Source: Theristus sp. LFF4_11 (lineage: Eukaryota > Nematoda > Chromadorea > Monhysterida > Xyalidae). Taken from it: a DNA stretch of 64,000 bases. How positions within the stretch are numbered: position 1 is the first letter of the stretch; every line of letters starts with the position of its first letter. The notes under the pieces are model-generated. The model worked only from the letters and a program-made list of their open reading frames with translations. It ran no database searches and was not told where the DNA came from. The position numbers were made by a program, and so were the translations under genes. Below, piece by piece: positions 1-11,555 of the stretch. Where the stretch lies: assembly GCA_030248135.1 (NCBI GenBank), contig JASANC010003421.1, forward strand, positions 28,188 through 92,187, given 5' to 3'.

Positions 1-65
1 AAATCAGCTGGGACCCAAAATTTTCGATCCGCATCAAATTTGCTTGCATCAGTTGAGGGACCTTC

Positions 66-136
66 ATGAAGTAGTAATTAGTGACGCGCAGCTATGCTAC
101 ATTATAGCAATGCGTCACTAGATAGTGCTTCATGAA
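66..136. repeat. MITE-like palindrome, family M (copy 1)
   Basis: A short imperfect palindrome bounded by TTCATGAA at each end, with inner arms AGTGACGC and GCGTCACT around GCTATGCTACATTATAGC. It matches the elements at 23726-23817 and 6597-6641. It lies just beyond the stop codon of the minus-strand gene that ends at 143, so it is probably in or near that gene's 3' UTR. Confidence 0.6.
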
Positions 137-142
137 TTTGTT

Positions 143-2267
143 TCAACCATTCCTTGATAGAACGGTCTTTTTGTCTGAAAACTGCAAAACTATTTGTTTC
201 GAACATTCACAACGAGCACTAGCCTGCAGCAGGATCAGCAGCACTTGTCGTACCCGTGCCATGATTGAGCTCGCCGAGTTTGCAGCGTCCCCTTGCGCAG
301 ACGCTTCTGACGATCCGATGCCGACTTCATTACAGAATTGTTCGTATGCTTGCTGAATTTTTAGAATTTTGTTGTAGTGTGGTAAAATTTAGAGCAAAAC
401 AGGTAACACAACGAAAACCGAATGAACATGGAAAGATCAGTTTGACGACTTACATCAAGACTACGATCTTCAGAGACTGATGTGGATTGTGGTGCAGATG
501 ACGTTGAAATGCTGAAAATTGTGCAGCAAACTTGCAATATTTTTTGCGGAAAAATAACACGACAGCTCGAAATACACTCAAAAACACGTAACACTGAAGG
601 AAGCGCTAACCTATAGGAAGCGTGTGCGGGCAGTTGAGCAGACGTTGAAACGGAAAATGACGAGTGGTGCACCGGTGCACCGGCCACACCCGATATGTTC
701 TGTAAAATTATCATATCTGTTGAAACACGTTTTTTGTGCTGAATATTTTTGCTATAAAACAGAGTTTTACTGCGAAACTGACGGGCGGATTTGGTGGCGG
801 TGGCAGATGGAAGGGACCGGCCGAGGGTGCGAGTGTCTGTTTTGGCCTTGAGTTGTCGTTCATTGTTTTCCTGTCACTGAGCAATGGCTCTCGACGGGAA
901 GCAACCATTGGCGCCGTTGCGTAACTCGGCCCAGGGCCAGGGGGTGTATTGGACACGTCCATGTCTGTTGGCTCCACTGTTTCCACCGTTGCCGAGTGTC
1001 GCGCACGAGCCGGCGGCGTATGGGGCCCTAAAACAAAAGAAAAAAAGTTGTGCCGCATGAACACAAATATGAGAGAGATAGGCACGGACACCGCGAGTGT
1101 TGGACGCTGTTATTGCGGTTTCGGCCGGTATGCAAAGACAAGTAGAACTAGTCACAAAAGCTAGTCTCGAAAGTAATATCTCGCGAACGTAATAGAGTGA
1201 CTCACGCTCGCGAGCGAGCCAAAGGAATTGTAGAAATTTTCACCTCTTGATTCGGAGTCGCCAATTCTATCGAGCACATTCAACGCTAGCGCCTTTGCAA
1301 CGTTCAGAATGCCTCCAATGGTGTCGTCTTCGAGCGATTTGGATGCAGCGAACTGCAATGAACCAGCTGTATGATATACTCGAATCAAAAATGCACCTAA
1401 AACAGCAATTCGCAACCGAAGTTTTAGCGACGATCGGATCGAGCAGATTTGCGACCACGTTCGCCTGTCTCGTGGTGGCGGCGCCTGGAGCGTCGTCGTC
1501 GTCGTCGTCGTCGTACGCATCGCCAGTCATCAGGTAGTCGGCGGCTGCGTCGTAGTCGTCTGGAAACGCAAACATTCGCACGGCAGTGGCACGGGCACCC
1601 TCTACATTTTTCATTGTAATTGCTTTTCTGTTTCGTTCCGGTTTATGTTAACTGATGACACGATGTTCAACTGTTTCAGCGTGAGAAATCGGATAAAATG
1701 AAAGCACTGAAAGCGAGAATCCGGGCGCTGCGAACGTGCCTGTGACTTCGTGCGCATTCTCGGCGTCCTGGTCGCCATCATTGCTGAGTCGCTCGACGTA
1801 GTCGAGCGGATCAATGACCGGCGCTGGCTGCAATAAACACAACAGAAAATGCTTGCCTACGTGCGTGTTGGACACAAACAACTTGATCTACGTTGGGGGG
1901 GGGATCGAGCCCCGCCGAGGGGTGTATAGGCACTTAATGACAGAGAACACTCGATGGGCGCCCTACTCAATGGCGTTCTGTACGCTTCTCTGGTTAGCCC
2001 TGGCTAAAAAACATCGCCTAAAAATCCCAACAACAACAACATTTGCTGCTTGACACACCCACCGTTGCCGGCCGTTCTGGTGGACGATTTGTCGAATCAG
2101 AGGCGTACTTTGTTGAAGCAATCGGTCTACCGGCTACACGTGGCGCTATGTAAACATCGCTCGGCGTTTGCTGGCTGCTCGTGCTCGCACCACCCGCTAA
2201 TTCTACAACGTAGATCGCACATAAATACTGAATTAGTTTGATCTCCACGGCTACTTTCAAGCACCAT
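143..2267 (-). CDS. Unrecognised 368-aa low-complexity protein, 10 exons
   Basis: Spliced model in transcription order: 2267-2255, 2202-2063, 1827-1708, 1599-1417, 1352-1244, 1027-771, 699-611, 511-454, 352-254, 181-143. All introns are GT-AG and phases agree at every junction, for 369 codons with the stop. The weakest parts are the 13-nt first exon and the 1827-1708 / 1599-1417 junction. The protein is rich in Ala, Ser, Pro and Asp and has a run of seven Asp (about 121-127) encoded by a CGT-repeat microsatellite on the plus strand. No catalytic motif, signal peptide or membrane segment is visible. The most ordered-looking stretch is about residues 150-190 (ends DRIGDSESR). A nuclear or cytosolic scaffold is possible but is only a guess. 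A SINE sits antisense in the intron 2062-1828. The start faces the gene beginning at 2536. Confidence 0.6.
1862..2043 (+). mobile_element. tRNA-derived SINE, copy 1 (5'-truncated)
   Basis: Contains a B-box-like ATCGAGCCCCG, then a body (GTGTATAGGCACTTAATGAC, later GGCGCCCTACTC and TTAGCCCTGGCTAAAAA) shared with 5812-5980, and ends in a (CAA)n-like tail. The A-box half is degenerate here. It lies in an intron of the minus-strand gene 143-2267, antisense to it. Confidence 0.7.
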
Positions 2268-2535
2268 TTCACACCGTCTTGCTACAAATTGCTGTTTTTG
2301 CTCGACTGAAACACACAAAAATCGGTATTTCTGTCAGAGTAATGAATTGAACTGAAAAACACTCATGAGCATTCATGAAAACTGACAAAAAAACAGGAAA
2401 ACAAAAAAGGAAAAATTTATATAACAGTGCGTCAAACGGAGGCTCAATTACTTTACTACTGTTTACATTTTTCACTATCCGTCTAACTTCTAGCACACTA
2501 CGAACTCGAGCACAACAACTCCAGCAGTCATCATC
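2268..2535. promoter_or_regulatory. Bidirectional promoter interval between divergent genes
   Basis: The 268-bp interval separates the inferred start codons of a minus-strand gene (2267) and a plus-strand gene (2536). Core promoters and 5' UTRs of both must lie here unless there are unseen upstream exons. It is AT-rich with no convincing TATA box. The assignment is positional. Confidence 0.4.
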
Positions 2536-3702
2536 ATGCTCTCGGCACCACCAATGTCGCTGATAACGCCCGACCTGTTGATTGCGCTCACTAGTGGTGT
2601 GCTCGCAGTCGCAGCACCGCTGTTCATCGCAGCCTGCTTCGGCCGCAAACTGCCATATCAAGTGAGATCAGCCGATGGTTGCATGTGAGACTATGAGTCT
2701 GATTCGAGAGGGCCACATCACTGATGAGGCCACCCCTCTTCTGCATCGGACGTTGACCAGGCCGAAATGCGGAGGACCATCGTACCAAATTAGAAATTAA
2801 TTGATTTGACTTCTTATCCGAAGCGTGCAGTTTCGCATTGCGTTTGCGTTTCTCCAGTGTCATGCATGATGCAAGCCGTGATCTACCACGAAAGTGTCGC
2901 ATTGCAGAGCAAGCACAGCGGCCGGCCACCACGCGCGTCTTCAAAGGTGCCACCCAGTGGCGATGCGGAGGCAGCGACAGCAGCGGCACCAGGCGTACAG
3001 GCTGGCTCCGGCTCGTTCGCCGCTCCTCGCACTGCGATCTCCACCACGAGCGAACTGACGCAGCCGTCGATCACTGTCATCAGTGAGCGACGTTGACACT
3101 GTGGCAATAAATGCAAATACAAGTTCAGCTCAATCAAACGCAACACGCCGCCGCACGCAGTAGGAGTAGGCTGCTTTCGACAGCGAATCAGTGGAGCAAC
3201 ACATGTTTCACGCCATAGAAGCAGAATGTACGTGACAAATTGTGACGTTGCAGACGCCGCAGATAGCAAAGCACAATCGCAAAGCATGGTCAACAGCGAG
3301 ATGACACAACAGTCGCTCTGTGCGGCCGCAAATGATGCGTCGCAGTTGTCTGAGTCACGCGGTGCAAAGGCAAAGACGGACGACCAGGACCAGACGCAGG
3401 TAAATCACTAATGACGCTTTTATGACCAAAGCCATTTTGACGCTTTTATTACATAGAAAAAACAGTGAACAGACAGCGCACATACCAAACCGACCTCCTG
3501 TTACTTCACTTGTCAAACTCCTTCACCCACTCCCTCAAAAGTGAAAACTGTCGTGCGAGAACGTGGGATAAATGCAACTTCTATAATCTGAAAATGTGAA
3601 TTTCAGCCAGCTGAATCGCCAATCGTTGGGTCGAATGAGAAGAACCAAGACAGCAGTAGAAAGAGCTCGACGTGTCAAAATGAAAGCGAAATGAACCGAT
3701 AG
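2536..3702 (+). CDS. Small single-pass membrane protein, 180 aa, 4 exons, unknown function
   Basis: Exons 2536-2661, 2908-3082, 3254-3399 and 3607-3702 join with matching phases (0, 1, 0) and GT-AG introns (donors GTGAGA, GTGAGC, GTAAAT). Exon 1 encodes a hydrophobic segment (about residues 13-35), followed by CFGRK, so a signal-anchor or single membrane span is likely. The rest is hydrophilic and Ser/Ala/Gln-rich (begins SKHSGRPPRASSK, ends ESEMNR) with no recognisable domain. A poly(A) signal lies at 3820-3825, where the gene converges on the minus-strand RS gene. No homologue is recognised. The coherent exon chain is the main evidence; individual exons are too short to stand out as long ORFs. 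Confidence 0.6.
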
Positions 3703-3797
3703 ATTTAAAGATTTGATCTGAACACATGCATACATACCAGCGATAACATGATTTGTTTACATCCATCCATCCATTGCATTGTTATGATTTGTGATTC

Positions 3798-6700
3798 TCA
3801 ATTGATTGGTGATGACAGCAATAAAACTGGTTGAATGCACACATCGACACACATACGAACAATGCAAAACAACGCACACACACGACTGACGCGCATGCCG
3901 TGAAATGCACCACCAACCGAACAGGGACACTCGTTTCGCGGTCTGCTGCGCCGGCTCAATCGGCTCCAGCGGCGTGTGTTGCTGGTGTGGCGTCGCGATC
4001 GCCGGGCGCAACGGACGGGCGTAGCTGGCCGACTTCGCTGGTGCCCTCCTCGACGTGTCCAACACTGAACGCCCGGTCGCTGGCTCGCGACGGTCGAACG
4101 CTGCGTAGCACTGCTGCTGCTGCAAATTGGCGCTCATGAACGCATGCCAGTGAAGGAAAACGCACAGAAACACAGGAAAACTCACTGCTCAGAAACACAC
4201 ACACACACACACACACTGGCGCAGCAAAACTACCCACACCCACAAGCAACGTTTAAGCCGTGATAATGAACCACTGACTGACTGGTGAACAAAAAGTTCG
4301 ACCGTGACACCATTCCAGCCGTACTGCCCTACCCAGAGACCAGCGTACCTGCGCCAGCCTGTCCTGCGCGTATCTGCCAAACGGCGTGTTGTACGCGGGC
4401 CTGGTGTCCCTATCAAACGAGCCTCTTCTGTACGTCTGCTGTTGCGTTCGACCCATCAGTCGCAGCTCTTGCTCCCGGTTTTGCCGCTCCAACTCCAGCA
4501 GCAGCACGTCAACGCTCTCGACATTGCCGCCAGCGCTCTCGGCGGCGCGTGGCCCGCCGCGTTGTCTGCGTTCGTCTGAAATTGTGCTTGATTGAAATTC
4601 CACAAAAACAGTTTCAAAAACTTAGTTTGGATGGCGACGCAATCGAAACAGTGGCATTGCAACTCTATTTTCAGCTGTCTGATAAAAACGTCTCTCAACA
4701 AACCGACCGTTGTATGAACGCCACGACTCAGTGGACAACTCAACGCGCGGCGGCTCATACGGTCTGCGTTGATCAGGCTGCTTTTGAGGTTTTGCAGTGA
4801 ACGACGGTGCTCCGAAACGTTTCGACGGCACCGCGATGTCCGGCAGATCGGGTAAACCTGAAATGAACTAGGCTCTGGCTGCAAGCGAAAAAAGTGGAAC
4901 ACCAACCAGTAGCGAAAATATGAACGCTGAAAACGACAAAAGCAAACCAGCAGGTGTGCTCGTCCACGCGTTCTCCTTGCGCTTGTTGGTTGCCTCGTCT
5001 TCGGGCGCCTTCAGTGCCATCAGATTCGCGTCGGTCTTCTTGCGTATTCGGATCGTCGGCGGGCCCTTGCTCCACGTGCTCAGCTGCTTCAGCTGACTTT
5101 CCACCTGAAAATAAAAATCGAAACAAGCAAATGACGCAGCTTTTCACTGCAAGTCAACGTCGACATCGAATTACACCAGGCGTCAGGCAGTCGAAAACAA
5201 AGAAACCAGGCAATGAAACCAGCACGCATTTGAAGTTGCATCACTGCCAGGCGAGCGAGCGATATATCCGTCTCGGAGCGCCAAATTTTATTTAAAAATT
5301 TAAATTTAATTTAATTTAAAAAAAGGTAACTGAAAGGCAGCCGCAAAGCTGCCCGTGCCCGTCACCTCCGCCGGCGGGCGATCGTCCTCGGTTGGTTGAC
5401 GTTGCTGTTGTTGTTGTTGTTTGCTGCGTTGCTTGGCCTTTGCCTGTTGCTCCATGATTTCCTGCAGACGTCCCTTGCGACCGGTGGTGCCCGAGAGTGA
5501 TGGCGTCGGCGAGACGCTGTCGCCACGTGGCGACTCGCACCCGGTGACGCTGACGTCGTCGCTGCTCGAGTCGCGGCGCACGCTGTCCTCGTGTATCTGC
5601 ACTGAGTCTGCTGGTTGATCTGCCCGTGTGAAGCGCTCGTCAGTGCAAGGCGTTTCCGTCTGAAATGGTGCACCGTCTTGCTTGATGGACAAGCTAGAAA
5701 TAAGCAATTACGTGAATGTGCACTGAGCTGCATCACGGGACTGCTCGAATTGGGAAGGGGCACGGTTGAGCGAAACGTGTAACTAAACACGAACGAACGA
5801 ACGGTGATTTACGGCGATGTTTTTAGCCAGGGCTAAACTGAGAAAAGCGTACAGAACGCAGTCGAGTAAGACGCCCATCGAGTTTTCTTTGTCAATAAGT
5901 GCCTATACACCCCTCGGCGGGGCTCGATCCCCCGAGCGCAGACAAGTCCAACGCGCTAACACCCAGGCCATGAGGGTGACAAATGCAGCACAGCATGCAG
6001 CAGCACACAGCTCGAAGGAAACCAAAGGCACGCAGCAAAGTGCACTTGCATGATTTGCTTGCGTGCCCCCAAGCCGGCTGTCATCGTCGTCCTCTGACGT
6101 CGTCTGATCACTGTCGTCGCACAACGTCCGTCGTCTGCCCGTCCACTTGCGGATCTCCCTTGTTGACAGGCGTCGCAGCGTCACAGTCGGCTGGTCGTAC
6201 AGAATGCGACGGTGTTTCTTGCTGAGCCACGGATACTCGGTGAGATCAGTTGGCACGAGGCAGACACGGAGAGCGCGTGCGCCGCGAAAAAGCCGCGTGT
6301 CGCCGTGCTTCGTGCGACTCGGCTTCGTCACGGACGCCAGCAGACGTTCGTAGCGCGACAACGGCCTCGAGGGGTGCTCGGTCTCCTCGTTGAATGCGTG
6401 CTGCTCGCTGGTGTCACTTGACGGCGATGGACCGCCGGACGGAGGCGGCGGCGGCGCTGCGTCATCGGGCGACAGTGGCGAGTCGGCCACGGCCATGTCG
6501 TCAACGCTGTGCGACTCGATGATACTGGTCGTCCGCTCAAAGTCGGTGTTGTCCTGCGTGCGTTACCACAAAACATGAACCGATGTCTTAAACACAGCTA
6601 CGCGTCACTGAATATTGCTTCATGAATGCCGCTTTACTGTGTTATAATGGATCACACCGTCTTTAGACAAGGACGTTAGCAGCTTGCAGTATTTATTACA

Positions 6701-9207
6701 CTGAAAACGGGATGAAACGTACAAAAATCAGATAATCAACAATGGCATAATTTAACACCAAACCAAACGAACGTTGCAAACCGACCTCCATGAGCACTTG
6801 ATTCTCGGCCTCTGCTATCCTCCTCTCCTCCTCATCAGCCGCATTCAACTGCTCGGAAACACCGGTAATTGTCTCGAACATATTCTCGGTCGGTGCCAGG
6901 TCACGTTTGTCGTTCACGCACAGATTTTCACGAGCAACACAAACGCGCTGCGATTCTGGGCGGACACCGTCAGCGTCTTCGTCCACTATTGACATCGCGT
7001 CGTCGCCCAGCTCCGGATCAGGGCTGGCCGGGCTCTCGAGCACAATGGGCGCTGCACCCGTCGGTGGCGTGTCCAAGTGACCCGCGGTGTCCAACGACAG
7101 CGCATCCGACTGAGCAATGATGCGATCGTGAGGCTGCCTCGAACAACCCTGTTGAATGTTATCATCTGCGTCTGTTGTTGTCGCCTGTTCACGTCCGTGC
7201 ACAGCCTGCGACTGCTCATCCGGACTCGCGGGCGCCTCCGTCAGAACGACAGCGTCGCTATTGCTGAAATCCTGGAGGAATGGAATGGATGGAATGGCGT
7301 CGTTGTTGACTGATGACGATGGCTCCGGATCCGGGCTCGCTGGTGCCTCGGTCTCAATGATCGCACTGCTGTCGTTGTCGTCAAGGAATGGAATTCTGCC
7401 GTCGTCGTGTAACTCAGCAGTTGAAAAGAAATCGCCGCCGACTTGCGGTTGCTCGGCCGACTGCGCTGCTGTTGAGGATTCATTCTGGTCACGTTCTGTT
7501 GGCTCTGCAGATCGAATGACGACCGTGGAATGTTGGTGCTGCAATGTTGACTGTCTCTCAAATTCGTCGTCAACAATCTCCGACTTTACCGACGTCAAAC
7601 TGGCGGCGCCTGGATTGACTGCAGCTGCAGCAGTGTTGCTGCGAGCCGCACCGGCTGAAACGAGCTCCGAGTTTGATTGGAGCTGTTGCTGTTGTTTGTC
7701 ATTTTCAGCGAGCACAGCGGCGGCCGTGCGCAGCGCGTTCAACAGCGGCGCTTGGTTGCGTTCGTCAATGTCTCGCTCTCGCTCGTCGATATCATCAGCC
7801 TCCAAGATGACAAGCGGCTGTTTTTGTTTCTTTTTATTTTTCACTGCCGTCATCTGCGCGTCGAGCATCGCCTTGTCTGGCTTAACGTCCATCGGTTCAC
7901 CCTTGACCGCGGCAGACTCGTTCGGCGTGTTTGATGTTCGCGCAGCATTCTGCTCGCGTTCACGCTCCAGACGCTCGCGATATCCACGACTGAAGGAGAC
8001 ACGAAATCAAATGTAATCAAATAGAAACACCACATCAGAAAAAAACACTATTCACACAGGAAAAGTGGTGGTAGCGTGTTGGTATTGCATTGATTCTAGC
8101 AGACTGCAGCCAATCAGCGAGTTACGAATTGTATTTTTCTAACCAGTTGACGTTGAGCGGCAAAAACAAAACACCACACGAGACCTCAATAACAACAAAA
8201 ACGAATCGTTCACCTCATTTCGTGCACTTCTCTGAGTCGATGAGAATGATCCTCGTCACTGTTGTACTCAGGCGTTGAGCGTCTTGCGTAGCCTGGAATC
8301 GCCAGCAACGCCCGTCTGCGGTGTCTCGAAAGCGAGCGAGAACGCGACCTCGATCGATATCGTGAGCGACCGTGGCGATGTGCACTTCTGAAAATGGTCA
8401 TGCATGCGCAACATTGATACAGACTCATTTCTGTTGTGGAGATGTGTGCGAGCACATCCGTGCGACCGTGTGGTGGAGTATGATGCGGCCATGGCAACAC
8501 GGTACGACTACGGGATGCATGCGATGCGATCTGCGACCACGCACACACCGTATTGCAGTGCAGTAGCACCATGCTCCATCCAACTGAAAACACCGGCACC
8601 TTCTACGCGGCGACCTCGACCGCGAGCGGTTCCGCCTCAGCAATGGACTGCCGCGTCGTCGTCGTCGCTCCGGCGATCTGCTCCTGCTGTTTCGTTGTCT
8701 GCCTCCGTGCCGGTCCCTTTCGCGGCGCGATGAATACGGACTGCGCGAGCGTGCATGCTGGCCACCACCCGGACGATACGCCGGCACTGTGCTCAACAGT
8801 GGCTCGCGGGACGTCGATCGATCCGGCGGATAACCGAGCAGACCAGTGGAGCACGGACGACTGCTGCGCTCGTCCCTGTCGACGCGATAGTCGTGATCGT
8901 GAGCGCTGCGAGCACCGCCGCCGTCGACGCCAGCCAAAATGCTCTCCGACTCTGTATACAACCGATGCACGTTGCACTGCAACTGTTCACCGACGGCGAG
9001 CTCCTGTGCGACTAGCTGACGAACGTCGTCCTCAATGCTGGCATTGCCAATGGGTGTGCTTGTTGCTGGCGTCATCAGCAGTGGATCGACTGATACCGGC
9101 GGTGGTGGCAACAAGCATGGCCGCGATGATGATGATGATGAGGCTACCACACCGCTGCTGCTGCTGCCACCCGCCGCAACCACCGCTGACACAAACTCAC
9201 TAATCAT
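3798..9207 (-). CDS. RS-domain protein, 1188 aa, 10 exons, not assigned to a family
   Basis: Exons in order: 9207-8600, 8387-8214, 7989-6786, 6553-6032, 5659-5366, 5104-4948, 4857-4708, 4575-4349, 4119-3918, 3826-3798. They total 1189 codons with consistent phases. The weakest site is the donor at 6031 (TGC/GTGCC). Start was set at ATG 9207; an acceptor just upstream (9218) leaves room for another 5' exon. Residues about 150-255 are an Arg/Ser domain (RSRSRSPRRR, RSRYRSRSRSRSLSRHRRR) interrupted by an intron, as in splicing and mRNA-processing factors. Exon 3 is long, acidic and disordered, with three copies of an EAPASPDPE-like motif and poly-Gln. Later come a Pro-rich tract, a basic conserved-looking block (SRYERLLASVTKPSR, EYPWLSKKHRRILYDQP), and a charged helix (LLLELERQNREQELRLMG). 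A nuclear RNA-processing role is inferred from the RS domain only. Introns hold a SINE (5812-5980) and part of a MITE. Confidence 0.7.
3820..3825 (+). promoter_or_regulatory. Poly(A) signal AATAAA of the gene 2536-3702
   Basis: AATAAA about 118 bp beyond the stop codon at 3700-3702. On the other strand the same bases fall inside the inferred last exon of the RS gene (3826-3798), so the two transcripts overlap tail to tail. Confidence 0.5.
4195..4217. repeat. (AC)n microsatellite
   Basis: About 11 uninterrupted AC units inside an intron of the RS-domain gene. Confidence 0.9.
5812..5980 (-). mobile_element. tRNA-derived SINE, copy 2 (best preserved head)
   Basis: On the minus strand the head reads TGGCCTGGGTGTTAGCGCG, a good Pol III A box, followed about 35 nt later by the B-box-like GGGGATCGAGCCCCG. 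The body TGTATAGGCACTTA and CCCTGGCTAAAAACATCGCC is shared with 1862-2043. It lies sense-oriented in an intron of the RS-domain gene. Confidence 0.8.
6597..6641. repeat. Half-copy of MITE family M
   Basis: GCTACGCGTCACTGAATATTGCTTCATGAATGCCGCTTT (as two adjoining halves) matches one arm of the element at 23726-23817, including the terminal TTCATGAATGCCGCTT. The opposite arm is missing. It lies in an intron of the RS-domain gene. Confidence 0.6.
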
Positions 9208-9272
9208 GTGTTCTTGACCTGGAAAGTCAACAAACAAAATTTGACGAAAGTAGCGCGGGGGGCATATGTGTA

Positions 9273-9428
9273 GGGTTGAAATGTTTTTTTAATTTTGAAA
9301 ATCAAAGTTGTGCTGAATCAATCATGGAATCCGAAGAACCACATTTGACGTGCAAGCGCTTCTCGAATGACTCCCGTTTTTTAATAGAGATGGATTCGAA
9401 AAATTTTTGTGGGGGGCCCCTGGGGGGG
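9273..9428 (+). mobile_element. Truncated 5' end of hAT-like family A
   Basis: Starts TAGGGTTGAAATG, a decayed version of the family A terminus TAGGGTTGTTAAA. It then follows the family text (AATCAAAGTTGTGCTGAATC, GCAAGCGCTTC, GAATGACTCCCG) before losing similarity. No right end is present. Confidence 0.6.
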
Positions 9429-9532
9429 CCTAGAACAGCCATGGTGCTGACGACACCCCCCCCTCGAAAATTTGCTTTTGCCTTCGGTAGTGGTCACGAC
9501 ACCCCGACCGACACCCCCCCGGGCCCCCCCCC

Positions 9533-11059
9533 TAGAGATGTCAAAAGAAAAAAAATCCCTATTTTTTTAATTTGTAAAAAAAATTTTTTTAATCAAAGTT
9601 GTTCAGCATTTTTTAGGGAGTCCGAATATCACCATCTGAGGAGCCACCGACTTACCATATGACCCCCACTCATATGGGAGGAGGGTGAAAATTTCACTTG
9701 GTTTCGGCGACCCCATTTTCCCACCGACGACATCACATCCAGGGGTCGAGCCCGATTTTTGGCGAATCCGAGGGGGGGGGGTCCGCCCAAATTTGGGGGG
9801 GGGTCGTCCCGGGTGGGGGGGTCGACTTGGTGGGGCTCCCGAGCGAGACCGAAAATTCTAGGGGGGGGTCCGCCGAGCGAGACCGAAAATTCTAGGGGGG
9901 GGGGGGTCGGACCAAAATTTTTTCTTGACGATGACATTGTCTGGGCAAAAAATGGCTAGTAGGGGTCGATTTGGTTGGGGGGTCCCGAGCGAGACCGAAA
10001 ATTCTAGGGGGGGGGGGTCGGACTAAAAGTTGTTGAATAAAAGTGCTAGAAACCACAGCATCCAGTCAAGGCCTCTCTCTAGTCATACATTTTGCTTTGA
10101 TTTTCGTTCGGGTCGGGACATCTGAAAGCTAAACGAACGAGACACGCTGCACGGGTGAGACTTGATATTGAAGTACAGTATTGAAAACATTGACGTACAA
10201 AGTGGTAAATGTATAACAAAGTGGTACATATACAAAAAAACATACAATATATATTGAGAATTGAGATACAAACATGCAGATAATATAGATACCTACAGAT
10301 GAAAGAAATATAGAGATATACAAGAGAAAATGTCTCCATCGAAAGTCAAAATCAAAGGGGGGGTGGTCAGACGGTCAGGATTTGGTAGGGGGGGGGGGGG
10401 TTGGAAGGTCGAAATCTGGGAGGGGGGGGGGGGTCTGGCCTCCCCCCCCCCAAATCGAGAGGGGGGGTATTTTGACCAAAATTTGGGGGGGGGGGTTGCC
10501 CGGGTGGGGGGGTGTCGACTTGGTGGGGGGGGGGCCCACCCCCCCCATCTCGACCCCTGATCACGTCTCGTGTTTTGCCTCTCAATTCACCTCAAATAAC
10601 ACGGAAACAAGTTCAACAACAAACCGGTGTGTGGGTGTGATCATGCTGACGACACGAGGCGAAACAGCAACGAGCAACCAGACGAAGTTACGCTTGCAGT
10701 GGCAGACAGTGCAATTTCGACCTTTCGAGATCCTGAAAAACGATGCATAAATGTGAGTTCTCTGCTTCTATCTCACCTTAGCGACATCGGAATTTGTTGA
10801 ACTAGCCTTTGCGACGCTCAAGTACTTCAATGCGCGAGTCGATCATCACTCACCAAGGCTGAAAACAGTCGATAAATCGATCCAGAATACCACCTGCGTC
10901 AAAGAAAATTTTTGTTGAACTTTCGAAAAATTATGCCAAAAATGGCATTTTCAGGGCACATTAAAGAAAAAGTTTCAAAAACTAAAAAAATTAATTAAAA
11001 AAGCTCATTTTTTAAACTTTTTTTTAAATAAAAATTTTTTTTTGACCGTTACATCTCTA
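9533..11059 (+). mobile_element. hAT-like family C element, interrupted by element D
   Basis: Ends TAGAGATGTCAAAAG and CGTTACATCTCTA match the clean family C copies at 18460-22570 and 56315-57058. The flanks are C-rich on both sides, so the target duplication is only partly legible. The family C body is split at 9740-10559 by element D. Confidence 0.75.
9740..10559. mobile_element. Element D: TIR CAGGGGTCGAG, 8-bp duplication, 820 bp
   Basis: Ends CAGGGGTCGAG and CTCGACCCCTG are perfect inverted repeats. Flanks are ATCACATC (9732-9739) and ATCACGTC (10560-10567), one mismatch; uninterrupted family C copies carry ATCACGTC once at this point. The interior has long G runs and repeated GCGAGACCGAAAATTCTAGG segments. 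It is non-coding. Confidence 0.8.
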
Positions 11060-11466
11060 CCCCCTCTTCCTCGAACATTTGCTTTCGCCTTCCTTCGGTA
11101 CTGCCTAGAACAACAAGGTACAAAATGGCTGGTATGTATGTATGTTGGCTGGATCGAAAATTAACGCCAAGCTTTGCGACGCTCAAAAACTTCAGCCCAT
11201 TATGCCAGCCAAGGCCCAAGGGCCCAAGGCCAATCAGTTTAGTTTTGGTTTTCCAATTAAAAAAAGATTTTCATTTTTAACAACCCATTTTCATTTTAAT
11301 CAAACAAAAAATTGTTTTTTTTGAAAAAAAAATAAACGAGCCGCCTTTCTCTATTGAAAAACTGTAATTAAATTACTAGTTAAAGAAACAGTCTATAAAT
11401 TGCTGCAATTATAGTTGTTACATACTATAATTATTAGTTTAATTGCAATTATCTTTCAAGAATTTA

Positions 11467-11476
11467 CTATATAAAC
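11467..11476 (+). promoter_or_regulatory. TATA box of the MSP-domain gene
   Basis: CTATATAAAC lies about 85 bp upstream of the ATG at 11556, a suitable distance for a short 5' UTR. Confidence 0.5.
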
Positions 11477-11555
11477 AAGCGATACTAGCATCATGACGTC
11501 GTGTTTTTCTTTTCTGCACCTGCAATACTGACCCTATCTGCTGTCATCATCAACT

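Larger units (their letters stand above)
9437..11103. mobile_element. G/C-rich hAT-like element (family B/B'), outer shell, carrying insertions
   Basis: Flanked by CCTAGAAC at 9429-9436 and 11104-11111. The right end GCCTTCCTTCGGTACTG is a family B' terminus; the left terminus (CAGCCATGG) is degenerate. The interior is interrupted by a family C element (9533-11059), which itself holds element D. No coding capacity is seen. Confidence 0.6.

Noticed and set aside
1894..1930. Assembly error from the G run at 1895-1903
   Set aside because: The run lies within the SINE B-box region and the rest of the SINE is intact, so at most one or two bases are uncertain.
4195..4217. CRISPR-like or regulatory repeat
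   Set aside because: A simple AC microsatellite in an intron of a eukaryotic gene; no spacer-repeat arrays exist in the window.
5890..5990. tRNA gene on the minus strand
   Set aside because: A and B boxes are present, but no acceptor stem or proper anticodon arm forms, and the sequence continues into a body shared by three other loci. It is a SINE head.
9660..10560. Pro/Gly-rich ORFs in the G/C-run elements (also at 16100-22800 and 41600-46800)
   Set aside because: They arise from G or C runs in transposons, shift frame whenever run length changes, and are not conserved between copies.
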